Position numbers and translations under genes: made by a program
DNA from: Oryzias latipes
Lineage: Eukaryota; Chordata; Actinopteri; Beloniformes; Adrianichthyidae
DNA length: 64,000 bases
NCBI RefSeq assembly: GCF_002234675.1
Contig: NC_019866.2
Location: forward strand, 6,925,307 to 6,989,306
Direction of reading: 5' to 3'
Notes under the pieces: model-generated
Told to the model about the DNA's origin: nothing
What the model saw: only the letters and a program-made list of their open reading frames with translations
Database searches by the model: none
Shown here: positions 49,273 to 62,100 of the stretch, piece after piece
Layout of the letters: the number at the start of each line of letters is the position of its first letter
Numbering within the stretch: the stretch's first letter is position 1

Positions 49273-52200
49273 CTACTGCAGGACAGTAAACATGAAACTA
49301 TTTATTGTTTTTGTAGATTTTTGCTAAAAAAACGTAAAAAAAAACCATCTAATCTTTTTATTTTATTTTATGATAAACTGTATTTCTGTTCATTCATTGT
49401 ACGACCTTGTTGGCTATTGAGAAATTTAGTTGCAAGATTTCTCTCCAACTCCTTCTGTTTTTACTTTTCACAGCCTTTGGTTTCAGATTTCCTGCATTTT
49501 AAGTTGCTTCTACCTCAGGATGCATTCAAATGTCTCACATTGTTGCAAATGAAACACTTTTCAGGGATACAGGTTACTTAGCAGGTGATGGTTTACTAAT
49601 TTTTGCTCACTTTTGCGCCAGATATATCACTTTTTCTGAACATGTATGTTTTCTTCTAACCCATCAAAGCTTAGTGTTTCTGTGAAAGACTTGTCGTTTT
49701 TCACGTCAGGCGTAAGTAGTTCTCCATCTGTAGGCATCAGCAAAAGGCACATTTTTGCTAAAACAGATTTCGTTCAGAAGGAGGAAGCTCATTCAGGCCA
49801 CCAATGCTGAGAAGAAATAAATTACATTTTGAAGTTTTTCAAGCAGGTAAAATTAAATGACTCATCAAGTTTCTTATTAACTCTCTCTGTTCTGGCAAAA
49901 GTCAGAGATTGCATTTCATCCCTGGACAGTCTAGCCAACTTTGAAACAGCTTTCCCATCCAGTCGTGTCAATCTCCCGCCTGTAGAAGCAGACACACTTC
50001 CTTCTCAACTGCCTCCGTCCACATTCCTCCAGTTTGCCAACATGTTATGCCAGTGTTTTGTTGAGCATACTTGCGCTTGTTCTTTCTTGTGTATCCAATG
50101 GCATGGATGTTAGCTCAGAGGGTCAAACTGACGAGGGTAAAGGCCACTATCAAAACAAAGGCCTTCTGGTGGCCCAGCAGGGCGTTCGTTCCAGTGACAG
50201 GTTGCACGGTCCCCATGTTGGAAACTTGTTCTGGTTTGTTTGCAGCCTGACAGCAAAATGCAAACTGTTTTTCTAGCAAAGGAACAGAGGCTGTAGATCT
50301 CACCTGATGTGTTCAACAGATGGAAGCTCAACACAGATTTTCCTCCTGTACGTTTTCCCTTTTGACACAAACGTTAACGTTTAAAATGGTACAAGAGCAA
50401 CAAATAAAAGCAGAAACAGAGAAAAAACAGGAACTGTGCTTTTTTCCCCCTCCTGCAGTATTATTAGTGACTAATAAACTTCCCGTTTCAACAGCTTTGT
50501 GTTAGAAAGCAGGACAGAACCAGAGTGGGCTCCACAAAAGGGGTCAAATCAGAGTCACCCTCCACATCTGGACATGTCATCAGCCCTCCAGATCTGCACA
50601 AAGACAGCTAAAGTTCTAGAGAAAAAAACAGACTGGAGCCCAGCGGCATCTGATTAAAGAGAAAACAGCAGCAGGACAACAAACACGGGGTGCCGCACAT
50701 GGCCTCCAAACTGCTTTTTTTTTTTTTTAAAGTTGGCAGTAATTTTAAAAGAGCAGTGAAAGTGGATATAGGGGATAATGAGCATGTGAAGATCTATTGC
50801 TTTGAGGTTGGAGGTTCTGTCACAGCTATTAGCATCTAATATCTCTGCAGAACCGTGAACTTTTTAACTGATTCAAAGTGTTGTAACAGATGTTGCTCGC
50901 CCAGCAGATTTGTCTGTCTTTTCTAATAACGTGCTATTGTTAAATTGCTCCCTCTTACTTACATGCGGCTAAAACTAGCTTCAATCCAGCAGAGGAATTC
51001 CTGCATTCCTGTCCTGATTCATTGTTGCTCACCTGTCCTGCCTGGTAAACTGAGAGCCATGCAGCTCCACCCTAAACACGCAGCGCGGCTTCTAATTCAA
51101 TATGCTTGTGTCCTCTCCAGCCTCCTTCATGCCTGTCTGTCAGCCAGACTGCACGTCTGGCATGTGGGGAGAGTTGTGGGCATCTCCCATTTTACACCAC
51201 CGTTGTCAGATCAAAGCGGTGGCTGGTGCCGGCGGTTCACAGGACGGGGGGAGTGCTGTGTGCAGCGGCGCTCCGGGGTCATGTGTGAACCGTGCAGCGC
51301 GGCTGTCATCAGAGCATCCTGCTGAGTGATGGCCTCACACTGGAGCCCGGAGTCCTCCGATCCAGAGATCAGGGAGCTGCTGTTTTGCTGGCAGGTGAAA
51401 CTGGTTTGCAAGGTAACTGGTTAGATCATGACAACAGCAGACACTGTAGTCCTTTTGTTCTCTTGCATTCCTGGAAGTTTAGGTTTGAAGTGTAACAAAA
51501 TAACTGCAAAGTGCAGCGTTTCTGTCAATTAAAAGTAACAGGAGAAACTCCCAGCAACGCCTCCCAGCAACAGTTTGTGCAGCTCCTGAGCTCAGAGACC
51601 GCAGAGAGAGGAATTCACCCCGGCAGATGGTGGGGCCAAAGCCCCAGGGGCCTCAGGCAATGCTACACCCTGGGACCCAGACACCTAATCGTGCCCCGTC
51701 GAGCCTCTCACCTGCTGCTCCAGTGCTCACAATGTTATCTCATCTTCCTGACCTATTGTGGCTCCCATCGGTGATAATGACAGTTAAGAGACCCACGCAG
51801 CGGCAGAGTAGGGGCTGCCTCTCCCCGGAGAGCCGCAGAATCATGGGAAACATCGGAGAAATCGATCTCTCCGTCCTGCCTGCTCTAGTGGATCTCATTT
51901 CTCATCCCCACCTGGTCCTGCATTGAGCTGCTCACTTGTTTGGCTCCGAAGCACAGATTGCAGTGATTTCTGGGTGTTCACAGGACGCCACGAGGAACCG
52001 CACGCCTTTAATGATTTTAACATGAATCAATTGTGTCTTGGCACATATTATCTCATGGGCGGGGGAAAAACATCACCAGAGAAAACCTGTAAAATAATCT
52101 GATGTAGGTTGTCACAGTTGGGTGCATTTTGAAAAGACACTACTGAAGACAACCATTATGTCATGAAAAATCTCACAAAAAGACCTCTTTTAGTTTTCTT

Positions 52201-52463
52201 TGTGTGCATCCAGCTGGCTGTGAGTTTGTTGTGACAGTCGGATCTGCTCAGACTAATTATGGAAACGTCGCGATGGGAAATTACCTGGGTCAGAACTGAA
52301 CTAATGACTTTGTCGTGTTCGCTTCTCTCTTTCAATGAGATGTTCGACTTTCTGAGTGTAGTGTTTAGCTACGAGACTGTAAAAAAATCTTTATTTTCTT
52401 TCAAATATAATCCCGTGAGAGTTTTGTAAGGCAAGAGCTGTTTTCACAACACAAAGGAAGTGA

Positions 52464-52611
<148 letters not shown>

Positions 52612-54469
52612 ACATATATGTCTGAGACCAGTTTCAGTATTACAAAAGAAACATCGTCTTGTTACGGTAAGGTGCAGCAGAAAGGAGAACAAGAAAAGTG
52701 AAATGAAACAGAACATCCAGGCGATGTGTCATTTAACCGTATTTTCTGAACGATACCCAAACAAGACTCATCAAATGAGAAGAAGTTGAATATGTTGTCA
52801 ATTTTTCCATCTCAAGCAAGTCTTTGACAGAAACTGAGCATGAAACATCTCCCTTTGCAGTAAGTAAATTACAATGCTACTGTTTTTTTAAACGAATGAA
52901 AGAAATCATTTTTATTTATTTGTTTGTAACAATTATTCGCAGCTTGTTTATCTGGTGGCATAAAGGATCTGGAAAGTTTTATTCTACTTTTTTTTCTGAA
53001 TCATAAACTTGGGACTAAAAATGAATCAAACAAACCTTCAAATTGAAGCTGAATTTTATTTTGTTCATACAAAGATTATTGTTTTATTCTCTCTTTTTTG
53101 TTCTTTGTAATGTTTACAGCAGAATCTCGAACATCTAAACCTCTATTATCGTCTTTTCTTATTTCAAGGTTTAACCTCTTTAATAAAAGTAGAGAAAAAA
53201 GTCTAAAGATGAGGTAAAGTCTGCGTCCAAATTTTCAAATTCTACCACTCCAATTTGCCATTCCTCTCTCATTTTTTTTTTTGTTGTCACACCAAACATT
53301 ATTTAGATTCCTGTATTTTTTGTGGGAAGCTTGTGTTTGGGTTTTTGAAAATAATTTAGTGCTTTCCTGCAACTTTTTTGTGTGCTTCTGATAAATTTCC
53401 ATAATTCTTTGTCTCATGGTTAACAGTTTTAATGTGAATTTGTGTTGAGGGTGGAATTTGGGTTGACTTCATGCAGTTCTGTGGAGTTTACACCATGTTT
53501 AGGCTAAAACATTGTAGGTCAGACCTGGCAACCCTGTACCTGAGAAGGTGACACAGCTGATAACCGACTCATTGTGCGTCTGGCAGTTTGTGCATCTCTG
53601 TTTCACTGCGGTCTGTGAAACTTGACGAAGATAAGAACCAATCTCAAACAATCCTCCCAAAAGAAACAACAAATCCAACATCCCCCCCCAAGACAAACAG
53701 CAAACTCCCTTATCGTAAAACTGATCAAATCCGCAAGACCACCAAAACTCAAAGAAAGGAAGCTGATGTTTTGTTATGCCTTAGGCAGTGGCATTTTGCA
53801 ACTTGCATCACATGAAACTTAAAAGAACCAGAGAACAGATGCTCATTCTTGCTTTTGCTTACAAAGACTTAATTCAAAATAACGAAAACCAGAAAAAAAA
53901 AAAAAACACACAACTATTTCACAGTTCTTACTAGTTTACATGTTAATCATGGGACTATAGATGTAGATCCCACACATCTAGAAGAGAAGATAACAGCTGT
54001 AAAAGAAAAAATCATCAACTAAATAAACTGTTAAAGGATTAGAACAATTGTTTTGCCGTCATTATTACAAATACATTCTCATTGGAAGCATTTTCCGAAT
54101 TATCATACATTGGCATTCCATTTTCGTAATGTTTTATCAAGTACATGCAATTCGAACTAAAACGAGGAAAGGAAGTGGAACCAAATTCCGATAAACATGA
54201 AATGATCAGACACCGGAGATTATGACAGTCTTAGCAGATTTTCCAGATGAGAGCGTGGGAGTTTGTCATCTTACAAAGCTAAACTCTGGACTCCGACTGT
54301 GACCGAAAACTTCCTGTTTTCAGCAGAAGATGCCTTTTTATCAGAACTTTGCCAAAATTGAGCTGAGTTGTATCCATATCTTTGAAAAACAAATGCAGCC
54401 TTTCACAATGATCAGTTTCAGTTTGAATAAGAACAAAAATGAAAAGCAGATGCTGACAATAAACTACTT

Positions 54470-55552
54470 TTAACCCTTGTGCTATCTTAGATGACCCCAC
54501 CCTCACATTGACATGTTCTCCCTACCATGACAAAGGTGGATATAGGTGGAAAGATTTCATGTAATCCATGGACACCAGTGAAGATCACAAATCATTGAAG
54601 AAAAAAGGTTCAGAGCACTGTCTAGTGGGTCTAGATCAGTGTTTTTCAACCTTTTCTGAGCCACGGCACACTTTAACCTTAAAAAAAATCCCGCGGCACA
54701 CCAGCATCCAAAAATTTAAAAAAAAGGAGAAACTCATATGTATTGATCTACAGCCCCTCCACAATCTCACATGCATTTTTGAGATTATTCTTGCAGAAAA
54801 AGCTGGAAACTGCAGCTTTTTTTTCCTAAAAGATTCAATAAAAGTTAAGTTAGAAGATTTAAAAATAGTTTGATGCGTGTTCGTTGGTTTCAAGACGTTT
54901 AACAACAGATCTCCGTATGTGCTGTCACTCTCACAACCCAATGCATCATGGGAAATGTAGTGCATAAAACGGCCGAAGATCGGTTTTCGGAGCTTCATTG
55001 TTTTGTTCACTTGTTCCACGGTCTGATACCGGATTCTGTGGAAAGCTACACCGCTAAAGACGAGCTTTAGCTGGTATTTCTGTTAGAACTGAGCGACTTT
55101 ACGAGCTAAATCGGGACAAGGAAGTGAAGACTTTAACCACTTCTGATTGGTCAGACTGATTACATGTGATTAAGCCCCTCAAGAATGATTGGTGGAGACA
55201 GTCAAAGGAACGGGACTTTTCCTAAATACAGCCGGAGCTGCAGCTGAATCGTGGTACGGTCATTCTTATCAAAATGTCTTTAATAAAATAAAATAAACGC
55301 AAAGAAAAAGTATTTTACGATCTTTTATATTCCTAACTCCTGAGTGTTTTATCAGGGCCTGTTTGGATGAACACAAAGCTGAAATCCTGGAGATGGGAAA
55401 TGTTTTTAGATCAGTTAATGAGGGCAATTTTCCACGGCACACTTGACCATCTCCCACGGCACACCAGTGTGCCGCGGCACACTGGTTGAAAAACACTGGT
55501 CTAGATGACCCAACTCCCAACGGTAAAGTGCCTAGGATAGCACAAGGGTTAA
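54470..55552. mobile_element. piggyBac-like MITE, split by a nested hAT element
   Basis: Ends are TTAA-CCCTTGTGCTATC at 54470-54486 and its exact reverse complement at 55536-55552. TTAA flanks and CCC/GGG ends are the piggyBac signature. Without the nested element and its duplication the MITE is about 205 bp, non-coding. The second inner arm reads AACTCCCAACGGTAAAGTGC. Confidence 0.8.
54637..55498. mobile_element. hAT-type non-autonomous element with exact 8-bp target duplication
   Basis: Starts CAGTGTTTTTCAACC, ends GGTTGAAAAACACTG; flanked by GTCTAGAT at 54629-54636 and 55499-55506. Subterminal CACGGCACAC motifs occur on both sides. 862 bp, no transposase frame. Inserted into the piggyBac-like MITE above. 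Confidence 0.92.
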
Positions 55553-55674
55553 GTACTCAGACATATTTCCTTTAGTATTCATAATCATACTTCACCAAGT
55601 ATTTAGATACTTTTGTATGAACGTGATGAAAAATCACTGCTCTACTTTACTTAATTCCTCTTATTTGTTCATCA

Positions 55675-55955
55675 ATCCATTTTCTGAAACCTCTGAATCT
55701 CTTTCAGGGTCACGGGGTCGCTGGAGCCAACCCAGCAACTGTTGGGCAAAGAGGCGGTTCACCCTGGACAGATCGTCAGTTTTTTTTGCAGGGCCAAACA
55801 ATCACACCTAGTGACAATTTAGATTTCCCCCTACAAAGTATGTTGTTGGATTGTGGGAGGAAAACCCACACAAGCAAAACACACAAACTCCACACAGAAA
55901 GGACCCAGATGGGATTTGAACCAGCGCCTTCTGACTGAGGCCACAGTGCCCCAGA
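55675..55955 (-). mobile_element. SINE-like common teleost repeat (reverse)
   Basis: On the minus strand it starts GGCACTGTGGCCTCAGTCAG, has B-box-like GGTTCAAATCCC, then GGGTCCTTTCTGTGTGGAGT and TTTTCCTCCCACAATCC. It ends with the region reading CAGGGTCACGGGGTCGCTGG on the plus strand. The left boundary is approximate. Confidence 0.65.
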
Positions 55956-58581
55956 GATGTAAACTTGAGACTGTTGTTTTTCATTTTGTGATTTAAAAAT
56001 ACAAGAAAATGTGTAACTTTTTTTGACAATAAGTCTAACTTAACTATAAAGGTGAAGTTTACTAGTACTTAAGTAATTTCTTCACCGTTTTACTCCTACT
56101 TAAGTCGAATGACTGTTTTTACTTGTCTTGCATTGATTTAAAGGATAAGTGTTTACTTTTATAAATCACAGTCAACGCAGTAAATAAACAAACTGCTTGT
56201 CTTTTTGGCTTTGGTTTCACTGATTGACCAAATAAATGGGAGGCTTTCTCCATGTTTCCTGGATCGAAACCACAATCCACAGAATCTGCGTGTGATTGCA
56301 GTGGCCCCAACACAAACAGTGATCTGAAGAGCTGCAGAATAAACTTCCTCTGCTTGGACTCATGCACTCACTTCCGGAGGGAACCAAGTGATGACCAAGC
56401 CTCCTTTTCCCCTACAAGCAAAAGGGGTTCGAATCATCCACAAAAAAAAAGGCAGCAGGCTGGCAGCTGCATTGATTACAGTGGGCAGAAATTCCCACCT
56501 GATGAAGACATGAAAGATGCGTTACCAGCCACATTCCTGCTTTCTCTCCAGAAACATCCTTGAAACTAATTTACTGGGAAACTTAGAAACAACTGATTTC
56601 CTGAAAACTTCAGCAAACTCCGATTTAATCTGTGTCTATTTGTACCACTGGCTTAAAATACAGCAGGGTGCAGAAACCAGGCTCGGTTCCCACACCGTCT
56701 TGTGTTAAAATGATCGTCGTCCTGGTGTTTTTTGAGAAATCAGGGAGTCCACTAATTCAGCAAGTTCTGCAGTTTATTTTTGATTTCATTTTTTTGATTC
56801 ATATCTGGCAGTGGCAGCAGCCCAGTCACAACAAAGCCTTTGCTGCTTGGTTTGCTAACCTTAGCACCCTGAGAAACACCATCAGCAATGTGAGAGGTCG
56901 AACCAAAGTTATTACTGTGGAAAAGTGCTTGAGTTTTGGCGGCCTGGGGGAGTCCCACACACAGAGACTGGAAAGGAAGCTGGAGGTCAGTTTTAGGCGG
57001 CTCACATCCTTCTCAATTTTTGTCCTGTTTTTGCAGTCTTTGCCAAAGTTAAGACAAACAAGATCCCTAGAAAGGATAATGTCTAACAGAAATGATTTCT
57101 ACCAAACAACTCCGCTGCAAACTAAAGGTTTTTCACTTAATCATGAAAGAAGTCAAAACTGTGCCAAAACTTGGATATTTGTCAAATATTCTATTGAAAA
57201 CAAAGACAAACTGTGCATTTGAGAAAATTGATTAACTGACGTTTGTCATCCAACTGCATGATTTTGTGTGGACTGTTGTGACAAGCTTGGACTTTTCCAT
57301 ATATGGTGCAGAGTTTGGCTGGTTGACGTCCTGTTTTTGAATTTATCCAACGATAAACATATCTGCAAAAATAAGTAGACATCTTTATGAGACTGGAAAA
57401 AAAAGACATGTATATAAATCCCTCCCTGATTTTCCCCCTGGCGCAAACACAAAGGGAACAAATACAATATTTGTGGACTTTTCCTGAATATGTCACTGAA
57501 GTCACGATGTGTCACGTTGAGCCAAGTCAGGCAGTTTTTAGACAAGACCAAGGAAGTGACGGGGATGACCTGGGAAGCTGGAATCTTTTCCGTCAATACT
57601 GCAGAGACAAAGAGATGTTAAAGGACGATGACCCTTTCCTGTTAATCAGAGGAGGCTTCTAAAAGAGGAAAGCACTCCTCCCTCCCTCCACCTCGGCTCG
57701 GGCAGTGGTGAGGTTTCCATGTTTGCGTTGGCTCATGGAGGTCTGATGATACCTGCATCCTTTTGGCATGATGCTGAGATTCAGAAGCTTATCTTCTGTT
57801 TATGTGCGGAAAGAAAAAGGAAGACACATTTTTTTTAACAAGTCTGAGAAACATTTTTATCAGCTGGTTACACTTGCTGAAATAAGCCAATTGACCATTT
57901 ATTTGAGTTCCTGTTATATAATTTATGAAAACTGTGGATTAAAGATGTGTAAAAGTGGATCAAAGTCACTTTTTTTCATGTTAAACCATTTTATCAGCAA
58001 ATGTTTTGGAATTATGTCAAGTTTTTGAGATCAGCGTGTGCAAAATTTCAGTAGTAACAACAAAATCGTTTAGAAAACTTGTATTTTTTAAAAACAATTT
58101 GAGATCTCCACCAATTTAGACAGATTTGCTCATATTCCAAACACAAGCATAACTGTGTTTTTTCTCTTTGCAAAAAAACCACTAAGACTGAAACGTTTTT
58201 CAGCACGTAGGCAAAGAAATGCTATATCTTTTTGTTCTCTCTCAACAAAAGCTCTTCAGAATGACGATTGTGGAAACTGAAGGGTTCATTTCAATTGTCT
58301 TGGCCCAGCATTGGTTGAAGATGATATCTAAGAATACTCTGACCTGTGCTTTCTTCCTGCCAGCTGAAGTTCAAGATTTGTCCAGGGCTCTGACTTGCTG
58401 TCTTTCATCCGCTTGACTGTTGGAATTGACCTTTGTAATGCTATACAAATGTCATGCATCACTGAACTGACAGCTTCTGTAGGCCGGGCAGGCGGGCATT
58501 TGGCCAGCAAGCTTTGTTGAAGAAAAGCTCTTTTGAAAAAACTCCTTGCCCAAGATTTTCCTCATCTGTGGATATAGCTAA

Positions 58582-59171
58582 AAGACCCACTCCGATCGTT
58601 TTTTAGGATATTTTTTAAATGTTCCCAGCGTTCTTTTAGCTGGAATTATGCCATTTTTTTAGCCAAAGTCCAAAAACGTGTGTCGTTTTGGAGGACACCG
58701 TTTCTGCAGAGTGGCAGTTGTTTGTTAGAAATTCACTTCTGATTGTGGCCAGGATCTTTATCATGGAGTAAGTCCTGCCTCACTTCCCACCATCCATCTG
58801 TTTACAAGCTCTCCTGCTAGCTTACAGCGCCAATACACCCCCAAACTAACGTTACTGGTGCAACAAAAATGGTGAGCAATATAGGAGCTATCCAGCCATG
58901 TAGTTTTGAACCACTCCAGCTCGGACGTGGAAAATGAAGACGTACACGGACCTACAAGTAAATGCATCAGAATGGAGCAGAGAGCGACTGGCTAGTCCAG
59001 CGTATTTTCTATGTCACAAATGGGCTTGTCTGCTCCTGATTTACCACAAGTAGAACAAAGAAATATTAAGTAATTCAATTTTAAGCTTTATATTCTTGAT
59101 ATTTGTCCTCCATAATCAGAAGACATTATGTTAAAAACACCAAAAATACCATTTTCATCGGAGTGGGTCTT
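58582..59171. mobile_element. PIF/Harbinger-like MITE with 3-bp TAA duplication
   Basis: Left end AAGACCCACTCCGATC and right end CATCGGAGTGGGTCTT are inverted repeats. Flanks are TAA (58579-58581) and TAA (59172-59174). 590 bp, no transposase. Shares its interior with the reverse copy in the map3k14 intron (33430-33816), and its ends with the short copy at 4380-4558. A 3-bp TWA target suggests PIF/Harbinger; the superfamily is inferred. Confidence 0.75.
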
Positions 59172-62100
59172 TAAACTTCCTTTTTCAAAGGAGCTACTCT
59201 ATTTAAAAAAAACAAAACAGCAAGAAACAACTAAACAGAATTGTATTTAGTGGTTCTTTACCTCGAATTGAGCTTGAGTAGCTGACAGGTCAGTGGTTTG
59301 TGGCTTTACTGGAACGAAGCACCAGCTGTGCTTCAGAGGAAAGCCTGAAAACTACCAAGAAAAATGCAAAAAACTCTTTTTAAAAATGTCCCTTTCTGTA
59401 ACCAAAATGTGGAAAAGCAAATTCCTTTGTGTTGGCTGAAAGCTTGGTTATCATTTTCAACACTGCACGACTTTGACGCCTGAAGCTTTTACGTTCCAGC
59501 TACGGCGTTGAAGAAGTTTTGCTTTTAACGTCGTTGTGATTAATGTCCACCCTGATTTTTAGCCACAGTTTAAAGATTTTCATCCAAGTTGCAATCAAAC
59601 GGCGACCACCTTGGCAGAGTCTTTGGGGAACCATCCAGCCATTTGAAGTGAGGCTTTTATTGCCTGATCAGTGAACGCTGATAATGTAGCAGATCCTTGA
59701 TAACAGGCAAAACTCACATTCTTTTTGAACTGTCAGCTCAAAGGAAATGACTCGCAGTAAACAGGCAAGACGGCAAGCTGTGCTTTTTATCTCTGTCTTT
59801 TTACTTCTGCACCCTGGAGCTTCAAAGCTCCACAAAACCAGAAGTGTTTCGTGATGCAGTCACAATTTATTATTAGAAGATAAAAGGCTGTTTCTTTGGT
59901 CTAAAGACAAAAACATAGAACATCAAAGAATCACTGAAAGCACAGTAGTATTTAAGCTAATTCTGCCTTGGAGTCTGTGATCCATCTGCTCACATATGCA
60001 ACAGAAAGCCAACTTTTGTCCCAGGCATTTGAATGATGCAGCAGGCTGCCATGGCAACCGTTTTATTTGTTGCGCTGGTTGTGCCAGTCATCTATCCTTT
60101 TTGCTGTGAGCTGTTCCCCCCAGCGGCGGCACACTTTCCCTCAAGGGAATTCTCATCCTGCATCTGCCCCATCAACCCCGGCCCCTTTTTTTTGTACTGA
60201 CCCGACCAGTTCAAAAGCCGCTGAGCCCTTTGGACTGGTGTTTCTTCATAAAGGCCATCTACTCCCACCTGCAGAGAGGGTTAGAGGTCATCGCTCCCAG
60301 GGGCCAATGAGCGATGTTTACCACTCCAAACAACATTTTTATTTTTCATTTTAGAGGGTATTTTTGGTGTAGTAGAGATTCTCAGAACACTCATTTATGT
60401 TTTTTTGTAATGTCCGACTTTCATATCATCTGAAGGCTAAAGGTAGACGCAGTAGGAGAAGGTGTCTCCTTGGGGTCTTCACGGACAACTCTCCTCCCAT
60501 CGGGGCCAAAAAGGAATCACTGGGTCCTCATCAATCTGCTTCCACATTCCACGATAGCTGACAAAGGGACTGCACTCTCTCTGCAGCAGATGGCTTCGCC
60601 TCGGGCTGTCCACGCCAAGCTCCCATTGTTCAGGCTTAGGGGTTTGATGCTAGGGTCCTACTCCTCCTTTTCTGGTGTCACAAAAGGATACTAGGGTGCA
60701 AAAGTGGATTTTAAACTTGTGTCTCATTCTTCATGCATGTCTCGTAATGTTTAATCAGAAATATTGTTAAAATTTACCAAAAAAAAAAAACTCTTTTTGG
60801 AGAGTTGTGGGAGGGGGATAGACTTTAGAATTAACGCAGTGATCTCCCTGGATTATCTTGATTCCCACAAGACTAAAAAGAGACAAGCGTGGCCCAGCAG
60901 GAGAACACAAGCAGCTTTCTGTCATGTTATCAGGAAAGAAGACGCCATGACTGAATGAGGCACACAAAATATATTGTGAAACAAAACAGGAAAAGATAGG
61001 ATTTATCTATCACAAGACAGAAAAATATGCAACTGAAGTGAACAAAAGAGATGCCAACAGGTTTCCCTCAAAAACTTCAACACAGAATTATGTTGTATCT
61101 AATATAATCCTATTTTAATTACAAAAAACATACAAGAAAGACTTTTAATGCAATAAAATGTTCATCATGACCAAGAATAAGTTGTTCCCAGAGGAGGTTT
61201 TTTAGGTTTGATGTTTCCCATTTTTCACTGCTGTGGTTATTTACAGAGATGTTTTATTACTTAAGCAACATTTTATATATCTCCTTCTTTTAATTTACCC
61301 TGGTTTGAATTACAGTTTACTTGCTGAGTAAAAAAAAAAAGTGTTTTCACAAGTTTTTTAAGCACAACCCCATAAAGTAAATTTGAAAAAACTCATCAGG
61401 ATTATTTGGTAGTGACTTTTCTTAGCAGAACCTTTTTACAAAACAATTTACTTTTGCAGTTTTACAGCCAGATAGAATTACATCGTTTTGCTTTTTTCGG
61501 GATCTGCAGAAGCCATAACTATTTTATGACCTTGTTCTTTGTAGCTCCTTCCTCCTGAGAGTGGAGGAAAGTGCAGGAGCTCTTTATGATGTGAGATTCC
61601 CTTCAAAATCTCTCTGCAGCTTCACCGGCTCCATTCATCCATTAACATAAAGCTGCCTCTGCATTGGAGGGCATGCCGGCCCAGCTTGCTGGGGCTTTTT
61701 GGGAGGGCGCTGCCTGTGTTTAACACATCTGTTGTCTTCCGTGTCTGAGCGGCCCTCAGACAGGTCTGTGCACCATGATCTTTTCATTCGGCTGTGAAAG
61801 GACCTTCAGGGGCTCCTGATGGATGGTCTTCATTCCAATGAGAATAGAAGTTAGTACAATGAAAAGAATGGGGAGCCACCACTCCAGCATTCTCCCAGAC
61901 TCAAGCCCCAAGAACTAGCCTCCTATTAACCAGTTTGAATCGGAGTTGAACCATTTGAACCGAGATCATGTCCAGGCAAGTTCTGCTTTCACAATGGGAG
62001 CTTCATCTTTTAACACATCAAACTAGACGAACTTTAAACACAGATAAATTATTTTTGCTCAAATATCTGATCACTTTTAAAGACGATTCTTTCTGCAAGT

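Larger units (their letters stand above)
46641..52460. other. Gene-poor intergenic region, left part
   Basis: No gene recognised on either strand. Contains CTCF-like and NRF1-like motifs (47446-47508), a poly-C run (48031-48051), a copy of a dispersed sequence (48667-48724) also seen at 42804-42850, and a hAT MITE (49002-49272). The short open frames lack homology, splice logic or codon bias that I can recognise. Confidence 0.7.

Noticed and set aside
56632-57222. 196-codon plus-strand frame
   Set aside because: No domain, signal peptide or splice context recognised; AT-rich region where long frames arise by chance.
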